This document shows positions 22,115-33,477 of a DNA stretch of 64,000 bases, piece by piece (position 1 is the first letter of the stretch; every line of letters starts with the position of its first letter). A program made the translations under genes and the position numbers. The notes beneath the pieces are model-generated. The model worked only from the letters and a program-made list of their open reading frames with translations, was not told the DNA's origin and made no database searches. The stretch is from contig CAJNDS010002219.1 of NCBI GenBank assembly GCA_905221605.1, positions 380,001 to 444,000 on the forward strand, given 5' to 3'. Source of the stretch: Symbiodinium natans. Lineage: Eukaryota > Sar > Dinophyceae > Suessiales > Symbiodiniaceae.

Positions 22115-22244
22115 CACCTAGGGGTTCTACCTTGGACCCTTTTTGAGAGTTAGGGTTTAGGGTTTAGGGTGTAGGGTTCGGGGTTAAGGGTTTTTGTTGG
22201 CACCTTGGACCCTTAAGGTTCTACCCTTGGGTTTTGAGGTCCCT
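22115..22244 (+). mobile_element. Family K element containing a telomeric tract
   Basis: ACCTTGGACCCTT occurs at 22129-22141 and again at 22202-22214. Between the copies is a TTTAGGG-type tract (22150-22195). The right part, TTAAGGTTCTACCCTTGGGTT then GAGGTCCC, is homologous to 34236-34280, where a telomeric tract occupies the same place. Either the tract belongs to the element or two insertions hit the same site. Confidence 0.6.
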
Positions 22245-23219
22245 TTGTAAGGACCTGGGAACAAAGACGATCGGAGGCTGCCGGGGACGATTGGGTAAAT
22301 TGTGGCCCTTTTTGGGATCACCATTCTAAGGTGGCCCATCATCCCCCAGGTATCCAAGAAATGAGATCAGAATCAGAGAGACCTGAACACTTGTAGCCAT
22401 GCAACCTACGATCGTTGCCGTTGTGCTCACGGAAGTCTGATCGAGTCAGAGGGTGGCCCCAAGAATGATGTAGCCATGTAGCCAGCGCCGTGCCCCAAAC
22501 ATCACAAAACCCCAACACATGAAGCCATCGAAGCCTCGAATCCCCGACCTCCTGTGTCCCAGCCTGCGCAAAGGTGTCGACTTCCGCCGTTTGCGTGCAA
22601 GTCAAGGTATTGAAAATCCGGAGGGTCCTCAAAGGGGGAGAACTGCCCTGCAGTCCAACAATAAATCTTAGAACTACCCATGAACCTTCAAGCAAGCAGG
22701 GTTGCCCAACCATGGTTCGCAAGTAGACACTCCCCCATGTTCCCCGAAGCTCACCTACAATTTTCTCAGAGAGTTTTGTGCGCGGCTGCTCAAAACGTGT
22801 CTGGGCGCCGATTTCTGCCAGGATCTCTGTGTTTTTGGTGTACTGTTGTAGATTACGATGGGCGTTCTGGTCAGATGTCCCACAACCTCCGGAGAAAATC
22901 GTTGAGTTTTAAATGTTTGGAGTACACTTCTCGATTTGTGCATGCCGTCAATGCAAGTCTTCTCTATACCGTTGCAACTTCATCGGGCGATCCTTGAAAG
23001 AACATCCACCGCCTGCAATTAGGGTTTCAGAGTTTGGGGGGTGGGGGGGGAGGTTGGGAGTTTTTGTGTTTAGGGCGTTTAGGGTGTTTTAGGAGGTTCT
23101 TAGGGGTTTTCAGGGGGGTGTTTCGAGGGGGTATTAAGGGGTTCTGTCTCCCCAGGCCTGTCTGCTGTGCCCCCACCCGTGGCAAGCACGCCCCGTGACC
23201 TTGGCAGATCGGCATTCTA

Positions 23220-23475
23220 CCGGGATTCAGGGGTTTTTCAGGGTTTGGGGGTTGAGGGGTCTTGCGATTTTAAGGGCTTTAGGGTTTTAGGGTTTTAGGG
23301 TTTTAGGGTTTTAGGGTTTTAGGGTTAGGGGTTTAGGGGTTTTGGGGTTTGGGGGTTTTGCGGTTTTGCGGTTTAGGGTTTAGGGGTTCAGTGGTGTAGG
23401 GGCTTAGGGTTTAGTGGCTTTGGGTTTAGGGGTTTTTAAGGGTTAAGGGGATTAACGGGTTTAGGGTTTAGGGCT
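23220..23475 (+). repeat. Diverged TTTAGGG DNA with a TTTTAGGG block
   Basis: A uniform octamer block at 23277-23330 sits in strongly diverged units rich in TTTGGGG and GGGGTTTT. Upstream 23035-23120 is similarly G/T-rich. Confidence 0.8.
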
Positions 23476-23541
23476 GAGCAGTCTCCATTCGTCAAGCTGC
23501 GCGGTGTCCAAGTTCACGTGTGAAAGACAACTGTCCGTACT

Positions 23542-23616
23542 AGGTTTAGGGTTTAGGGTTTAGGGTTTAGGGTTTAGGGTTTAGGGTTTAGGGTTTAGGG
23601 TTTAGGGTTTAGGGTT
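23542..23616 (+). repeat. TTTAGGG telomeric-type tract
   Basis: Ten to eleven perfect units. The following 360 bp of spacer holds no recognisable feature. Confidence 0.95.
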
Positions 23617-24198
23617 ACATCAGACAAGCTTAGGAGAATAACTCCATCCGACCAATCCTGTGCTCCAATAAGACCTTTCCACGCTGAATCCCACATGATC
23701 AGACCTTGTTCATGTCTGCCGCTGGGCACAAATACCTCGTGATGTCTCTAGAGAAGTTTTTCTTTACGAGGTTCTTTCAATACTGCTTTGAGAATCCGGC
23801 TTCGTCTTTCCATTTTCGTGATATCCTGTGACGTTTCCGTCCTAAATCTTCGCTAGACTTGTGCGATGATTGGTCGAGTCATCGTTGGTGTCTCGTTTTC
23901 AGGATATGTTCACCATGAGCCGAAGATTTCGGCACGTCGACACAGGACAGCTTAAGAAACTCACTCACAGGTCCTGAACCCCAAACCCTAAACCCTAAAC
24001 CCTAACCCCAAACCCTAAACCCTCAAGAGACAGCTGTTGGACCCAACAAACAAACTCTGTTGTCGTGCCGCTCTGCACCCCCCAACGAATAATCGTCATC
24101 AAAACAATCAGAATCATAGTCATCGTCATAATCAGAATCATAATCACAGCCAGAACCATAACCATCATAAGACAAAGAAAACCATTCATCGGTTCAGT

Positions 24199-24306
24199 GC
24201 TTAAAAACTACACATTCTGTTATTCAGCAACTACAAGGAGAATATAAAACACACAGCTTAAAAACTACACATCATGTTATTCAGCAACTACAAGGAGAGT
24301 ATAAAA
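24199..24306 (+). repeat. Tandem duplication, period 57 bp
   Basis: Two copies of a unit starting GCTTAAAAACTACACAT and containing TTATTCAGCAACTACAAGG differ at only a few bases. An imperfect ATCATAATC trinucleotide-like repeat precedes it at 24085-24175. Confidence 0.85.
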
Positions 24307-24403
24307 TAACATACCAAAAGAGAAAAAAAAAAAAAGGAAAGCGGAGCCGAGCCCCGAGCGTTGGGGACCAAGCCAAGGCCTGTCGCCCAAGGCCGACACA
24401 CAT

Positions 24404-24525
24404 ACATGGAGGGAGGGATGTCAAAATTAGGGTCCCATTTTGGCCTATTACAATACGGCACCTAATATTTATAGGGCACCCAAAAAGGGACCATAATTTT
24501 GACCACCACCCACATGGAGGGAGGG
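24404..24525. mobile_element. Family B MITE-like element with 14-bp flanking repeat
   Basis: ACATGGAGGGAGGG flanks the element exactly on both sides (24404-24417 and 24512-24525), as a target-site duplication would. Inside, TGTCAAAATTAGGGTCCC pairs with GGGACCATAATTTTGAC. Fourteen bp is long for a typical cut-and-paste DNA element. No coding capacity. Confidence 0.7.
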
Positions 24526-24591
24526 GCGTGGGGGTTAGAGCGTAGGATTTAGGGGCTAGGGTTAAGCTGTTGAGGATGTTTTGTTGGTTTT

Positions 24592-24614
24592 GGGGGGGGG
24601 GGGGGGGGGGGGGG
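24592..24614 (+). repeat. Run of 23 G
   Basis: An uninterrupted G homopolymer followed by G/T-rich diverged telomeric DNA to about 24790. Its exact length in the genome is uncertain because such runs are hard to sequence. Confidence 0.9.
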
Positions 24615-24919
24615 AGGCTTTTTGTGGTTTTTAGGAGTTGGGAGGCTTTCGGGGTTTGAGTTTGGGGGTTCTGCCCTGTTGGGGGTTAGGGTGCCTTAAG
24701 GCTTATGGTGTTTGAAGGGAGGACAGGGTTTTAAGGTTTAGGGCTTTGGCTCTGGTGTTTGGAGGTTTGAGGGTTTGCGGGTTTTGCGGGGATTTCTTGG
24801 CAGTGACTCGTCATAAAAGCCCCTCCTTTTAGCGGAGTAGATTTCATCTTACAAGCAAGACCCCCTCAACCCCTCAACCTCTTACCCTCTTCGGGGTCTC
24901 CGAAAGTAAGGGCGGGGGG

Positions 24920-25175
24920 GAAACCCTAAACCCTAATCCCTAAACCCTAAACCCTAAACCCTAAACCCTAAACCCTAAACCCTCTATCTACATCAGGATT
25001 CTAGCATCTTCGGGCCCATGAGGGGCAAACCCCGTTTTTGGGAAATGCCCACTTCTCGCCACCCAGGAACCTCCTAAGAAAAATAGCTCACCCTAAACCC
25101 TAGAAACCCTAAAAACCCTAAACCCTAAACCCTAAACCCTAAACCCTAAACCCTAAACCTAAACCCTAAACCCTG
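24920..25175 (-). repeat. Two CCCTAAA tracts around a 100-bp spacer
   Basis: 24920-24984 and 25088-25175, nearly perfect, same orientation. A family D-like fragment (TCTTCGGGGTCTCCGAAAGT) lies just left of the first. Confidence 0.9.
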
Positions 25176-25662
25176 GGACGCCCCGCTTTCACTGCAGCAG
25201 CTTGTGGGCCAAGTTGGAGTTCTGGTGTCGGGCGCTGGCCACTCCAGACGCACACCTCTCCACGCGGGCAGAAGGGCACCACTTGGGGGCTTAGGGTTTA
25301 GGGTTTAGGGTTTAGGGTCTAGGGTCTTTAGGGTTCAGGGGGTCAGAAGCAACCAGGTATTCCCGCAGCCCGCTCTGGTGTGCAGAGCGTCAGCAGTGCG
25401 GAAGACACTAGGCCCCAAGCACGGGGCTGGACACGTGAGGTCCACCATTGAGATGGCATCCAACATGTCAGGTATGTTCATGGAGACATCCGGCAATTTT
25501 CCCCAACAAGCCCTGCACAACCTTGAACCCTGAAGCTTACTCTCATGAAGGTAGGGTTTAGGGTTTAGGGAGAAAGCCTCACAACAACCCCCTAAACCCT
25601 AAACCCTAAACCCCTAAAGCCCTAAACCCCAAACCCCTAAACCCCTACACCCTAAACCCTCG

Positions 25663-26200
25663 GTGTTTGGAGACACTCCCTGGAGTTCTGACGAAGGTGC
25701 CTCAACGCTTCATGGTTTGGAGTTTATAGCGTTTGGCCGAAGGCGTGGCCGCTCGACACACTCCAAAGAGTAAAGAACATGCTGTGTCCCTATTGATGTC
25801 CAAAAGGTGGCGCAGCGTCGAGTGGTGCACACAGACAAGCTGACGCTGCAGAGCCCAGCACGGACATTTTGCCATATTGTTCTCTACCGCGACCCAGTAT
25901 ACGCAAAGCTTGAGCTGGCGCTTTGCACATGCATCCCGTAAACCATTGGTTCACCACGCCATATAACAAAGGACAAGCGACCTAGACTCCTCGATAGACA
26001 GTGGCCCCATTCTGACGAAGTCCGCATAAAATGACTGGATGGCCGTTAAGAACTTAAATTCAGATACCAGAATAAGGATACGCTATCTTACGTGCAATCT
26101 GCCCCTGTTATGGTAACTTTTGTCACGTTTCTTGAGAAGAACCCCAGATGACATCGGCAGCCAGCAAGATTTAGAAAAGATGACAAGATACTACTACAAC
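25663..26200. other. Spacer with no recognised feature
   Basis: More than 500 bp without telomeric repeat, MITE or convincing reading frame. I see nothing that assigns it. Confidence 0.6.
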
Positions 26201-26203
26201 CAT

Positions 26204-26291
26204 ACTTGGAGGGTTCATGGGTCCTTACAAGTAGGGTGATATGTAGGGTAACATTTCGGGCACCTACAACGTACTCATGAACCCTGAAGTA
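26204..26291. mobile_element. Short diverged family C element
   Basis: ACTTGGAGGGTTCATGGGT on the left and CTCATGAACCCTGAAGTA on the right are inverted. The interior AAGTAGGGTGATATGTAGGG differs from the longer copies. CCCTAAA-type repeats begin immediately after the right end. Confidence 0.65.
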
Positions 26292-26500
26292 GACCCTCGA
26301 CCCTAAACCCTAAGCCCGAAACCCCAAGGCCCTAAACCCTACAGCCCTAAACCCAGCCCTGAGCCCTAAACCCCCCCTGAAGCCCTAAACTCCTAAAGCC
26401 CTAAAGCCCAAAACCCTCAACCCGAAGCCCTAAACCCTAAACCCTCAACGCTAAACCCTAAACCCTAAACCCTAAACCCTAAACCCTAAACCCTAAACCG
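26290..26500 (-). repeat. CCCTAAA tract, degenerate then perfect
   Basis: Diverged units to about 26440, then about nine perfect units. Confidence 0.9.
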
Positions 26501-27170
26501 TCACCAGTTTCTGCCTGGCCCTCGTTGCCGCCGGAAGCCAAAAGCTGCCAGTCCTCAGACCAAGCAAGGCCGCAGACCTCCCGGAAGATGAGGGTTTTGG
26601 GGTTTAGGGTTCAATGGGTTTAGGGTTTAGGGTTTAGGGCTCAGGGTTTAGGGTTTAGGGTTTAAGGTGTAGGGCTTGCGGTTCTTGTTTATGGGCTGTT
26701 TTGGGGGATGAGGCTTTTTGGGGCTTAGGCTTTGAACTTTCGCAGAGCATACAACATTTTCTGATTCCTCAGCACCCTCTTTATGCCGAACCCCTTTTTC
26801 GAAGCCTCCCCTAAATCCTGAACCCTACATCCTAAATCCTGGGTCCTAAATCCTAAACGGAGCCCTAATACATCCTGAAAGCTGAAAGGGTTTAGAGGAA
26901 TTCTGTAGATCCTGACAGGGCTCAGAGGAATTCTGTAGAGGAACCCATAGAAAGCTCAAACCACCAGAATCCGAGCCCCTAAACAACCCTGAACCCTGAA
27001 CCCTGAACCCTAAACCCTGAACCCTAAACCCTAAACCCTTAAACTCTATATATGTATATATATATATGCATGCATATGCCAATCTTAAAATTGTCAGAGC
27101 CGAATTCAGGCTGACGGCCCCTCCTTCAGGGGGCATCCGTCCGGGCTTCCATTTTAGGGGCCTCCCTGCA

Positions 27171-27335
27171 GGTTTAGGGTTTAGGGTTTAGGGTTTAGGG
27201 TGTAGGGTTTAGGGTTTAGGGTTTAGGGTTTAGGGTTTAGGGTTTAGGGATTAGGTTTTAGGGTCTAGGGTTTCGGGTTTGGGGTTTTGGGTTTCGGGTT
27301 TAAGGTTTAGGGTTTAGGATTTAGGATTTAGGGGG
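27171..27335 (+). repeat. TTTAGGG telomeric-type tract
   Basis: About 23 units. The first half is nearly perfect; the second carries TTTCGGG and TTTTGGG changes. Confidence 0.92.
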
Positions 27336-27916
27336 CTTCGGGCCTCTTAGGCTCCTTTTATGGCTTTCGATATGAAAGACAGCGGCTCCCCCTTTTTAGT
27401 AAGGGGGCCCACTACAGAACCCTACAAACCCCTCAAAGCCCCCCACACCACAGCTGACGAAGCCTGATTCCCCAACCCGATCCGCAAGTGAGAAGTGTGG
27501 TGGGGGGGGGGGGGGATATTTCAATGCCATACCAGCAGGAGCCACGAGCCAGAATGAAAACACAAGACACGATGCCCCCAAGGATTGCACAAGGTTCGCG
27601 TCACATAACGCGGCACGAAGGCGCGACACTTCCGACCCGCGAAGACAAGTTGAAGCTCCCAAGCCGACGACACTTCTGAGATGCCACGGCAAGTAGAGGC
27701 TCCAAAAGTGACGACCTAAAAATGACAACATTTGCGAGGATCTCGACACCGACATACACAATCCCTGTGACTGCACACCGTTGACATAACACGATGGCTT
27801 ACAGGCATCAACCGCCTGCCCCCCAGATCCCAAACCTGTCACGAGGAACCCTTCTGCCAGGTTCCCAGGTACGATCGATCGGCTGTGCATTGGAGAAGAA
27901 GCAAAGATTTATCTAC

Positions 27917-28014
27917 CACCCCCCTCTATACTACCCCCCCCCCCAGGTTCCCCCCTTAAATATCCTGAATAGGGCTTAATTATCCCTGAATATGGGGGGT
28001 AGTATAGAGGGGGT
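27917..28014. mobile_element. Family G MITE-like element
   Basis: CCCTCTATACTACCCCCC on the left pairs perfectly with GGGGGGTAGTATAGAGGG on the right. Inside, ATATCCTGAATAGGG pairs with CCCTGAATAT. It is a single copy in this window and largely palindromic. Confidence 0.75.
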
Positions 28015-28161
28015 AATCGGGAAACCCATGAAAAGAGTTTCCCGGGTGCCCCCCCACATCTGCCTCCTCTGTGTGGTGTTGCAGCTGCTGCACTGGGCCA
28101 TTGCCTCACGGAGGTCGTTCCACCCACAGCAAGTCCAAACCCGAGTCCATGAACCCTAAAT

Positions 28162-28273
28162 CGGGGTTTCCGAAAGTATGGGGGGTTACTTTCTTGCCGG
28201 TCCTTCCTATAAGGGAATCCTACTAACTTAGGAGGGGTCATTTCCAGGGGCCCCTTGCTGTCGCAAGCCCCCC
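28162..28273. mobile_element. Family D MITE-like element
   Basis: CGGGGTTTCCGAAAGTATGG, then AAGGGAATCCTACTAACTTAG, then CTGTCGCAAGCCCCCCCC. It lies 150 bp from the family G element. Confidence 0.6.
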
Positions 28274-28396
28274 CCAGAAATCACGTCGCTTTCAGCCACA
28301 AGCTCTCAAAAGGTCCGGCCTGGATCCTGCCGCAGGTCCCAGCGGAGGATCTGGGAGTCCTGCAGACGTGGCCAAGAGACCCCGACTCATGGGAGC

Positions 28397-28528
28397 CATA
28401 TAGGGGCCTTAAGAATTGCAAGAGGGCTTTTGGGGGTTATTCTGGTATATTCAAAAAGGAACCAGAAGGGTAGGGTAGATGTAGGAAGGGACCATAAGAT
28501 TATTCGTAATTGTTCCGACCCCTATATG
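28397..28528. mobile_element. Family H MITE-like element
   Basis: The left end CATATAGGGGCCTTAAGAATT pairs with the right end AATTGTTCCGACCCCTATATG. A diverged relative with GGGACCATAAG and ATTCCGACCC is at about 40812-40911. Confidence 0.6.
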
Positions 28529-28747
28529 ATACCCGGTAGCCGGTGAGGTGAGAAGATCTTCTGCTTAGACATGACATCTTAGTGTGACAACCATAGAGGA
28601 ATGTGGACCGGACGTGGTTGACTCAAGGGGGAACGCATGTCACACCCTCGGGGCAACGTTGGGGTCTTGACACCCATCGTCCTGCGAGCCAGTGAAGAGG
28701 CAGAAAGAGTCAGCCCATGCCATTGCACACGTTCGCCTCAGACGCCC

Positions 28748-29009
28748 TAACCCCTAACCCCTAAACCCTAAACCCTAAACCCTAAAGTCCACAACCCTAA
28801 AGCCCAAAGCCTAACCCTGAACCCTAAAGTCCACAACCCTAAAGCCCAAAGCCTAAACCCTAAACCCTAAACCCTAAACCCGAAACCCTAAACCCGAAAC
28901 CCGAAACCCTAAACCCTAAACCCGAAACCCTAAACCCGAAACCCTAAACCCGAAACCCTAAACCCTAAACCCTGAACCCGAAAGTCCACAACCCTAAAGC
29001 CCAAAGCCT
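28748..29009 (-). repeat. CCCTAAA tract with a 29-bp spacer repeated three times
   Basis: A 29-bp segment starting AAAGTCCACAACCCTAAAGC occurs at 28784-28812, 28826-28854 and 28981-29009. The units between are CCCTAAA and CCCGAAA. This is a higher-order repeat in which spacer and telomeric units are copied together. Confidence 0.9.
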
Positions 29010-29071
29010 GAACCTTGAGGTGCACGTGCTGGGAATCGACTCTTTACGCCCAGCACCTATTTCTACTATTT

Positions 29072-29175
29072 GCTTCAGAACCCCCCCCAAAAAAGATTTT
29101 TAAAAAAAAACTATACTACCCTAACTTATAAGGAGAAAAAATATGTATGTTTTTTTTTTCGGGGGGTTCTTAAGC
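29072..29175. mobile_element. Family J inverted-repeat element
   Basis: TGCTTCAGAACCCCCC followed by A-rich DNA pairs with T-rich DNA followed by GGGGGGTTCTTAAGCA. It is single copy here, and the A/T homopolymers make the arms look longer than they are. Confidence 0.5.
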
Positions 29176-29302
29176 AATTGGTAGATTCTGGTCCTTTGGT
29201 CTCATCTCCGGTGCTCCGAATCTCGGGTCTGTCTTCACTTGTAGCCATGACTAAGAAACTCCAACAGTGCAAGCTCCCGGCACTTCTATCCGCATGTACC
29301 TA

Positions 29303-29665
29303 CCCGAAACCCTAAACCCTAAACCCCAAACCCCAAACCCTAAACCCCAAACCCTAAAGCCTAAACCCCAAACCCTAAAGCCTAAACCCTAAACCCTAAC
29401 CCGGGCCTGCGATGGCCGTGCAGGATTTGAAGCTGCATTTCGAGGCCTGGGTCCTGCCCAGAGGGTGCGGCGTGTCGGACTTGAATGTTACTAGCAGGGT
29501 TTAGGGCTTAGGGTTGAGGATTTAGGGTTTAGGGTTTAGGGTTTAGGGTTTAGGATTTAGGGTTTAGGGTTTAGGGTTTAGGATTGAGGGTTTAGGGTTT
29601 AGGGTTGAGGGTTGAGGGTTGAATGTTGAGGGTTGAGGGTTGAGGGCCCAGGGGTCGAGGGTCTA
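29303..29665. repeat. Opposed telomeric tracts
   Basis: CCCTAAA/CCCCAAA at 29303-29402 and TTTAGGG with a terminal TTGAGGG block at 29494-29665. Confidence 0.88.
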
Positions 29666-29714
29666 GGGGTTCAGGCCAGGGGCTGCAGGCGGGGTTAGAG
29701 ATGTGGAAGTAGAA

Positions 29715-29816
29715 GGGTGCTTGTCAAAATTATGATCCTTTTTGGGACACCCGAAATACTCGGTGCCGTATGATAGTAGGGATTCCCAAAAGGGACAATA
29801 ATTTTGACAGCCACCC
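29715..29816. mobile_element. Family B MITE-like element
   Basis: GGGTGCTTGTCAAAATTATG on the left and AATAATTTTGACAGCCACCC on the right. The interior AATACTCGGTGCCGTATGA is shared with the copy at 59139. Confidence 0.8.
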
Positions 29817-30268
29817 ATAGGGACTTCTCTGGTCAGAACCTTCGTCTTGCTCCACTCCCGAAACTACCAGCGCGCTTTCGAGCAAAAACGACCTGTCTAC
29901 AAGCCAAGCTTCGTCTCTGGCTCGCATATTAAGGGGGGTTGAGGGGCTTAGAGGGGTTAGGGTTTGGGGGTTCAGGTTTAGGGCTCGTACTGTTGCAAGC
30001 CCTCTCGCAGGCACACAAAATGCCATCCTTCCTAAACCCCAAGCCCTGACCCGCGCTGGTGGTCCCAAATTTGCACGCGGCCATCTGCCAAGCCGACTGC
30101 CAGTAGCTCACCGGACCTCGAATCACTCGCCAACTTGGGGATTGCTGCAGAATTGTTATCGTCCCTTTTCGAGGTATCTTGATTTCAAGGGCCCAGTACA
30201 GTATGGGGAGTGTGCTGTTGGTGTCACAGGGTTCTGCTTCAGCACGTGCATGTGTGTGAGAGAAGTAA

Positions 30269-30270
<2 letters not shown>

Positions 30271-30311
<41 letters not shown>

Positions 30312-30348
30312 GGAGAAAAAGAGAGAGAGAGAGGGAGAGATGAGAGGG
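30271..30348 (+). repeat. GA microsatellite
   Basis: (GA)n with a few interruptions. The Arg/Glu-rich and Ser/Leu-rich frames across it are compositional. Confidence 0.95.
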
Positions 30349-30724
30349 AGCAAAACAGCCATGCAAAGACAGCCCAAACCGACACTGGCTAAAACAGTGT
30401 TTCCCTTCTTCACGTGAAAAGTTGCCTGAAGCCGTCTGCGCGCCGCGACCAGCGCAGGCAGGACACCTCAAGAGCTTGAAAAGCCCCGGCTTCTACCGAT
30501 TTGTGTAGGTCAAGGAAGCCTTGTTTGCATAATGGCTTGGTAGCCCAGCACCCACTTCTCTACCCCTTTTTTCCCTAAAACCCTAAACCCTAAACCCTAA
30601 ACCCTAGAAAAATACCTGTGGCACGAGAAAAGGCACAAACGGGTCTCAGGGCGTCCGCACCGCGGCTGGGGCCGCATCGACGAGCCGAGAGGCACGGCCT
30701 CTTCGAAGTCGCACGGCCAAGTAT

Positions 30725-31645
30725 GGGGTGTAGGGTTTAGGGTTTTGGGTTTAGGGTTTAGGGTTTAGGGTTGAGGGTTGAGGGTTGAGGGTTGAGGGTT
30801 TAGGGTTTAGATTTTAGGGTTCAGGGTACCTCCGCACAAACATGTGCAGGGAACCCATGCATTTCTTCAGTCAGGCACTGGATCAGAGCCTTCTACGTGC
30901 GTCACAAGTCCACCTGACAGAGCTCAGCTCGTTGTCCAGGGACTCCCAGACTAGCATATTTAGGGTTCTAGGGTTTTAGGTTTCAGGGTTTAGGGGTTAG
31001 GGTTCGGGCTTGCGACGTCTGCCTGTCCAAGCGTTCCAGATGTCGACGCTGCTTCCCAGGCCTCGGCAACACGAGCAACCTCTGTGGCCTCCATCAGCAA
31101 CATGCCACAACTCCGCCTAAACCCCAGACCCTAAACCCTGAACCCTAAACCCTGAACCCTAAAATCCTACAACCCTAAACCCTAAACCCTGAACCCTAAA
31201 CCCTAAACCCTAAACCCTGAAACCTAACCCCAGAGACCCTGAATCCGCCCTCCCGAGTGCACCTTTGGTGCCTGAGGCCCCCCTCCGACCACGAGATGGT
31301 TCTCCGAAGACCAGTCCAGGACGCTCAGGTAGTAGTCATCCTCCGCATGTGTGCGAAGCTTATAGGGTTTGGGGTTTAGGGTTTAGGGTTCAGGGTCTCG
31401 GGTTTAGGGTTTCGGGTTTAGGGTTAGGGTTTAGAGTTTAGGGCTTTGGGTTGTCAGGGTTTAGGGTTGAAAGGATTTCGGGTCGTCAGGGTTCTCACGG
31501 TTTAGGCTTTGATTATGGTTTGTGGCGAGGATGCGCTGGGATTGCGGATGTCCAAATACACCGGGTGAGGGGTGAGGGTTTAGGGTTTTGGGTTTAGGTT
31601 TAGGGTTTAGGGTTGAGGGTGTAGGGTTTAGGGTTTAGGGTTTAT
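30725..31645. repeat. Cluster of five diverged telomeric tracts
   Basis: G-strand units at 30725-30830, 31365-31460 and 31575-31645 and short ones at 30960-31005; C-strand units at 31115-31235. The first includes a block of four TTGAGGG. Spacers show nothing recognisable. Confidence 0.8.
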
Positions 31646-32139
31646 TGTTAGTTGTTTCCATAGTGCCCGAAGTGCAGCGGGTGACATGGCGACACAGTTC
31701 GTCCTGCAAAACAACCTGCTGGGTGGTGCACCTCCATCGTGCGTGGTGGGAAGCAACCCTAAACCCTAAACCCTAAACCCTCTTCGCCTCGGCCTCCGGT
31801 ATTCGCCTCCAGCTCCGGCCGACAAGCATCTAGAAGGCAAGCGCGCGAGCACAGAACGTGCACCGAAACTTTCGCACAGCCTGCTCAAGGAGCTTCAAGG
31901 GTCCTCCAGCAAGTCTTTACATCCCCAAAAGCTAATATCTTCTTATGCTACTATACCTTTTAGATTTTTAATGATTTTTACATATACACATTCTTAGTTC
32001 AAGGTTTTCGGGGTATGCGGGTCGACTTTTGCGCGTCCGTGGCTTGGGCCGGCCCGGCTGCCAAAGCGGGGCATGCGCAAGCGTTAACAATGTTTACTGA
32101 TCTGTCCCTAAGCCATTAGGACCAACAAAACCGTAAACA

Positions 32140-32475
32140 ACCCAGAACCCAAAACCCGAAACCCTAAACCCCTGCACCCTAAACCCTAAACCCCTTCACC
32201 CTCAACCCTTACTCACCCGGCCATGCCAAACCTAAACCCTAAACCCTGAACCCTAAACCCTTAAACCTTAAACTCTACGCCCCTAGACCACACCCCCCAG
32301 AGCCCGACATCGACTCCTCGAGACCAGGGGCCGCAAGCACCTGCAGTGGCTGGTGGGTGGGTCTGGGGGTTTTGGGGTTTTGGGGCTTTGGGGTTTAGGG
32401 TTTAGGGTTTCGGGTTTAGGGTTTAGGGTTTAGAGTTTAGGGTTTAGGGTTTAGGGTTTAGGGCTTTGGGGTTTT
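32140..32475. repeat. Opposed diverged telomeric tracts
   Basis: CCCTAAA-type at 32140-32280 and TTTAGGG/TTTTGGGG-type at 32360-32475. Confidence 0.8.
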
Positions 32476-32568
32476 GGGGTTTTGGGGCTTCTTGTTTAAG
32501 GCTTATATAGGGTTGTTTAGAGAGCTGTGGGTGAGTCCGTAGTTGTCACACCTTCTCTAACGCGCGCT

Positions 32569-32774
32569 AGGGTTTAAGGTTTAGGGTTTAGGGTTTAGGG
32601 TTTAGGGTTTAGGGTTTAGGGTTTAGGGTTTAGGGTTTAGGGTTTAGGGTTTAGGGTTTAGGGTTTAGGGTTTAGGTTTAGGGTTTAGGGTTTAGGGTTT
32701 AGGGTTTAGGGTTTAGGGTTTAGGGTTTAGGGTTTAGGGTTTAGGGTTTAGGGTTTAGGGTTTAGGGTTTAGGG
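32569..32774 (+). repeat. Long TTTAGGG tract
   Basis: About 29 units, essentially perfect apart from one 6-bp unit. It runs straight into ATACTTATAAGTAGGG at 32775, a motif of the family C relatives. Confidence 0.97.
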
Positions 32775-32992
32775 ATACTTATAAGTAGGGCTCTAAGTAC
32801 CCTCAAACAGGTACTAACCGCAGTTCCCCTACTTAGAACCCTACTTAGAACCGCCAAGTAACATCCTTAACAATAACCCAGCCGGGCGCCTTGTATGGAG
32901 CCTGGGGGAACTTGCGTGGCACCTGCACCCACCGGCCACCACTGCAGCTCCGATTTTTCTTGCGCCCAGAAGAATGACTAGCCAGACACTGC

Positions 32993-33076
32993 GGGTTCTA
33001 ACAGTCCTTAAGAGGGATAATAATACCCCCTACTAGAATGCCCATGCAGGACTGTTAGTATAAGGTGGAACATCCC
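32993..33076. mobile_element. Family A element, left tip lost
   Basis: CTAACAGTCCTTAAGAGGG pairs with CAGGACTGTTAGTATAAGG. The right tip GGAACATCCC is present and the left GGGATGTTCC is not. Confidence 0.65.
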
Positions 33077-33383
33077 AAGCTCCGAGTGCTGAGCATGGCG
33101 GTAGGTGGCATCACTTTTGTTCATGACCGTCTTGCTCCGGCTGTTGTCGTGCGCGCTTGACGCTGTCGACAATTGACTCCATCATTTCTACGCATGGCAG
33201 GTCTAACTCACCCGCGGTCTTCCTAAACCCTAAACCCTAATCCCTAAACCCTATTTCCTAATCCTCAACCCAAAGCAAGACATCCGCCTTGCGCGGGGTC
33301 TCGAGACAGGTGCTCCCGGTGAGCAATGTAGGAGAGAGGCACGAGTCGTCCTTGCACACTTGGGGCGTGTTTGGGAGCATTAA

Positions 33384-33387
33384 GGGT

Positions 33388-33475
<88 letters not shown>

Positions 33476-33477
33476 GG
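33384..33477 (+). repeat. Pure TTGAGGG variant tract
   Basis: Thirteen consecutive TTGAGGG units with no canonical TTTAGGG unit. One substitution has been fixed through the whole tract. Confidence 0.97.

Noticed and set aside
27396-27890. Minus-strand frame of 164 codons
   Set aside because: No motif recognised, contains a translated C/G homopolymer (six prolines), and length is within chance expectation.
29929-30471. Minus-strand frame of 180 codons
   Set aside because: Its middle is a translated GA microsatellite and its end is translated telomeric repeat.
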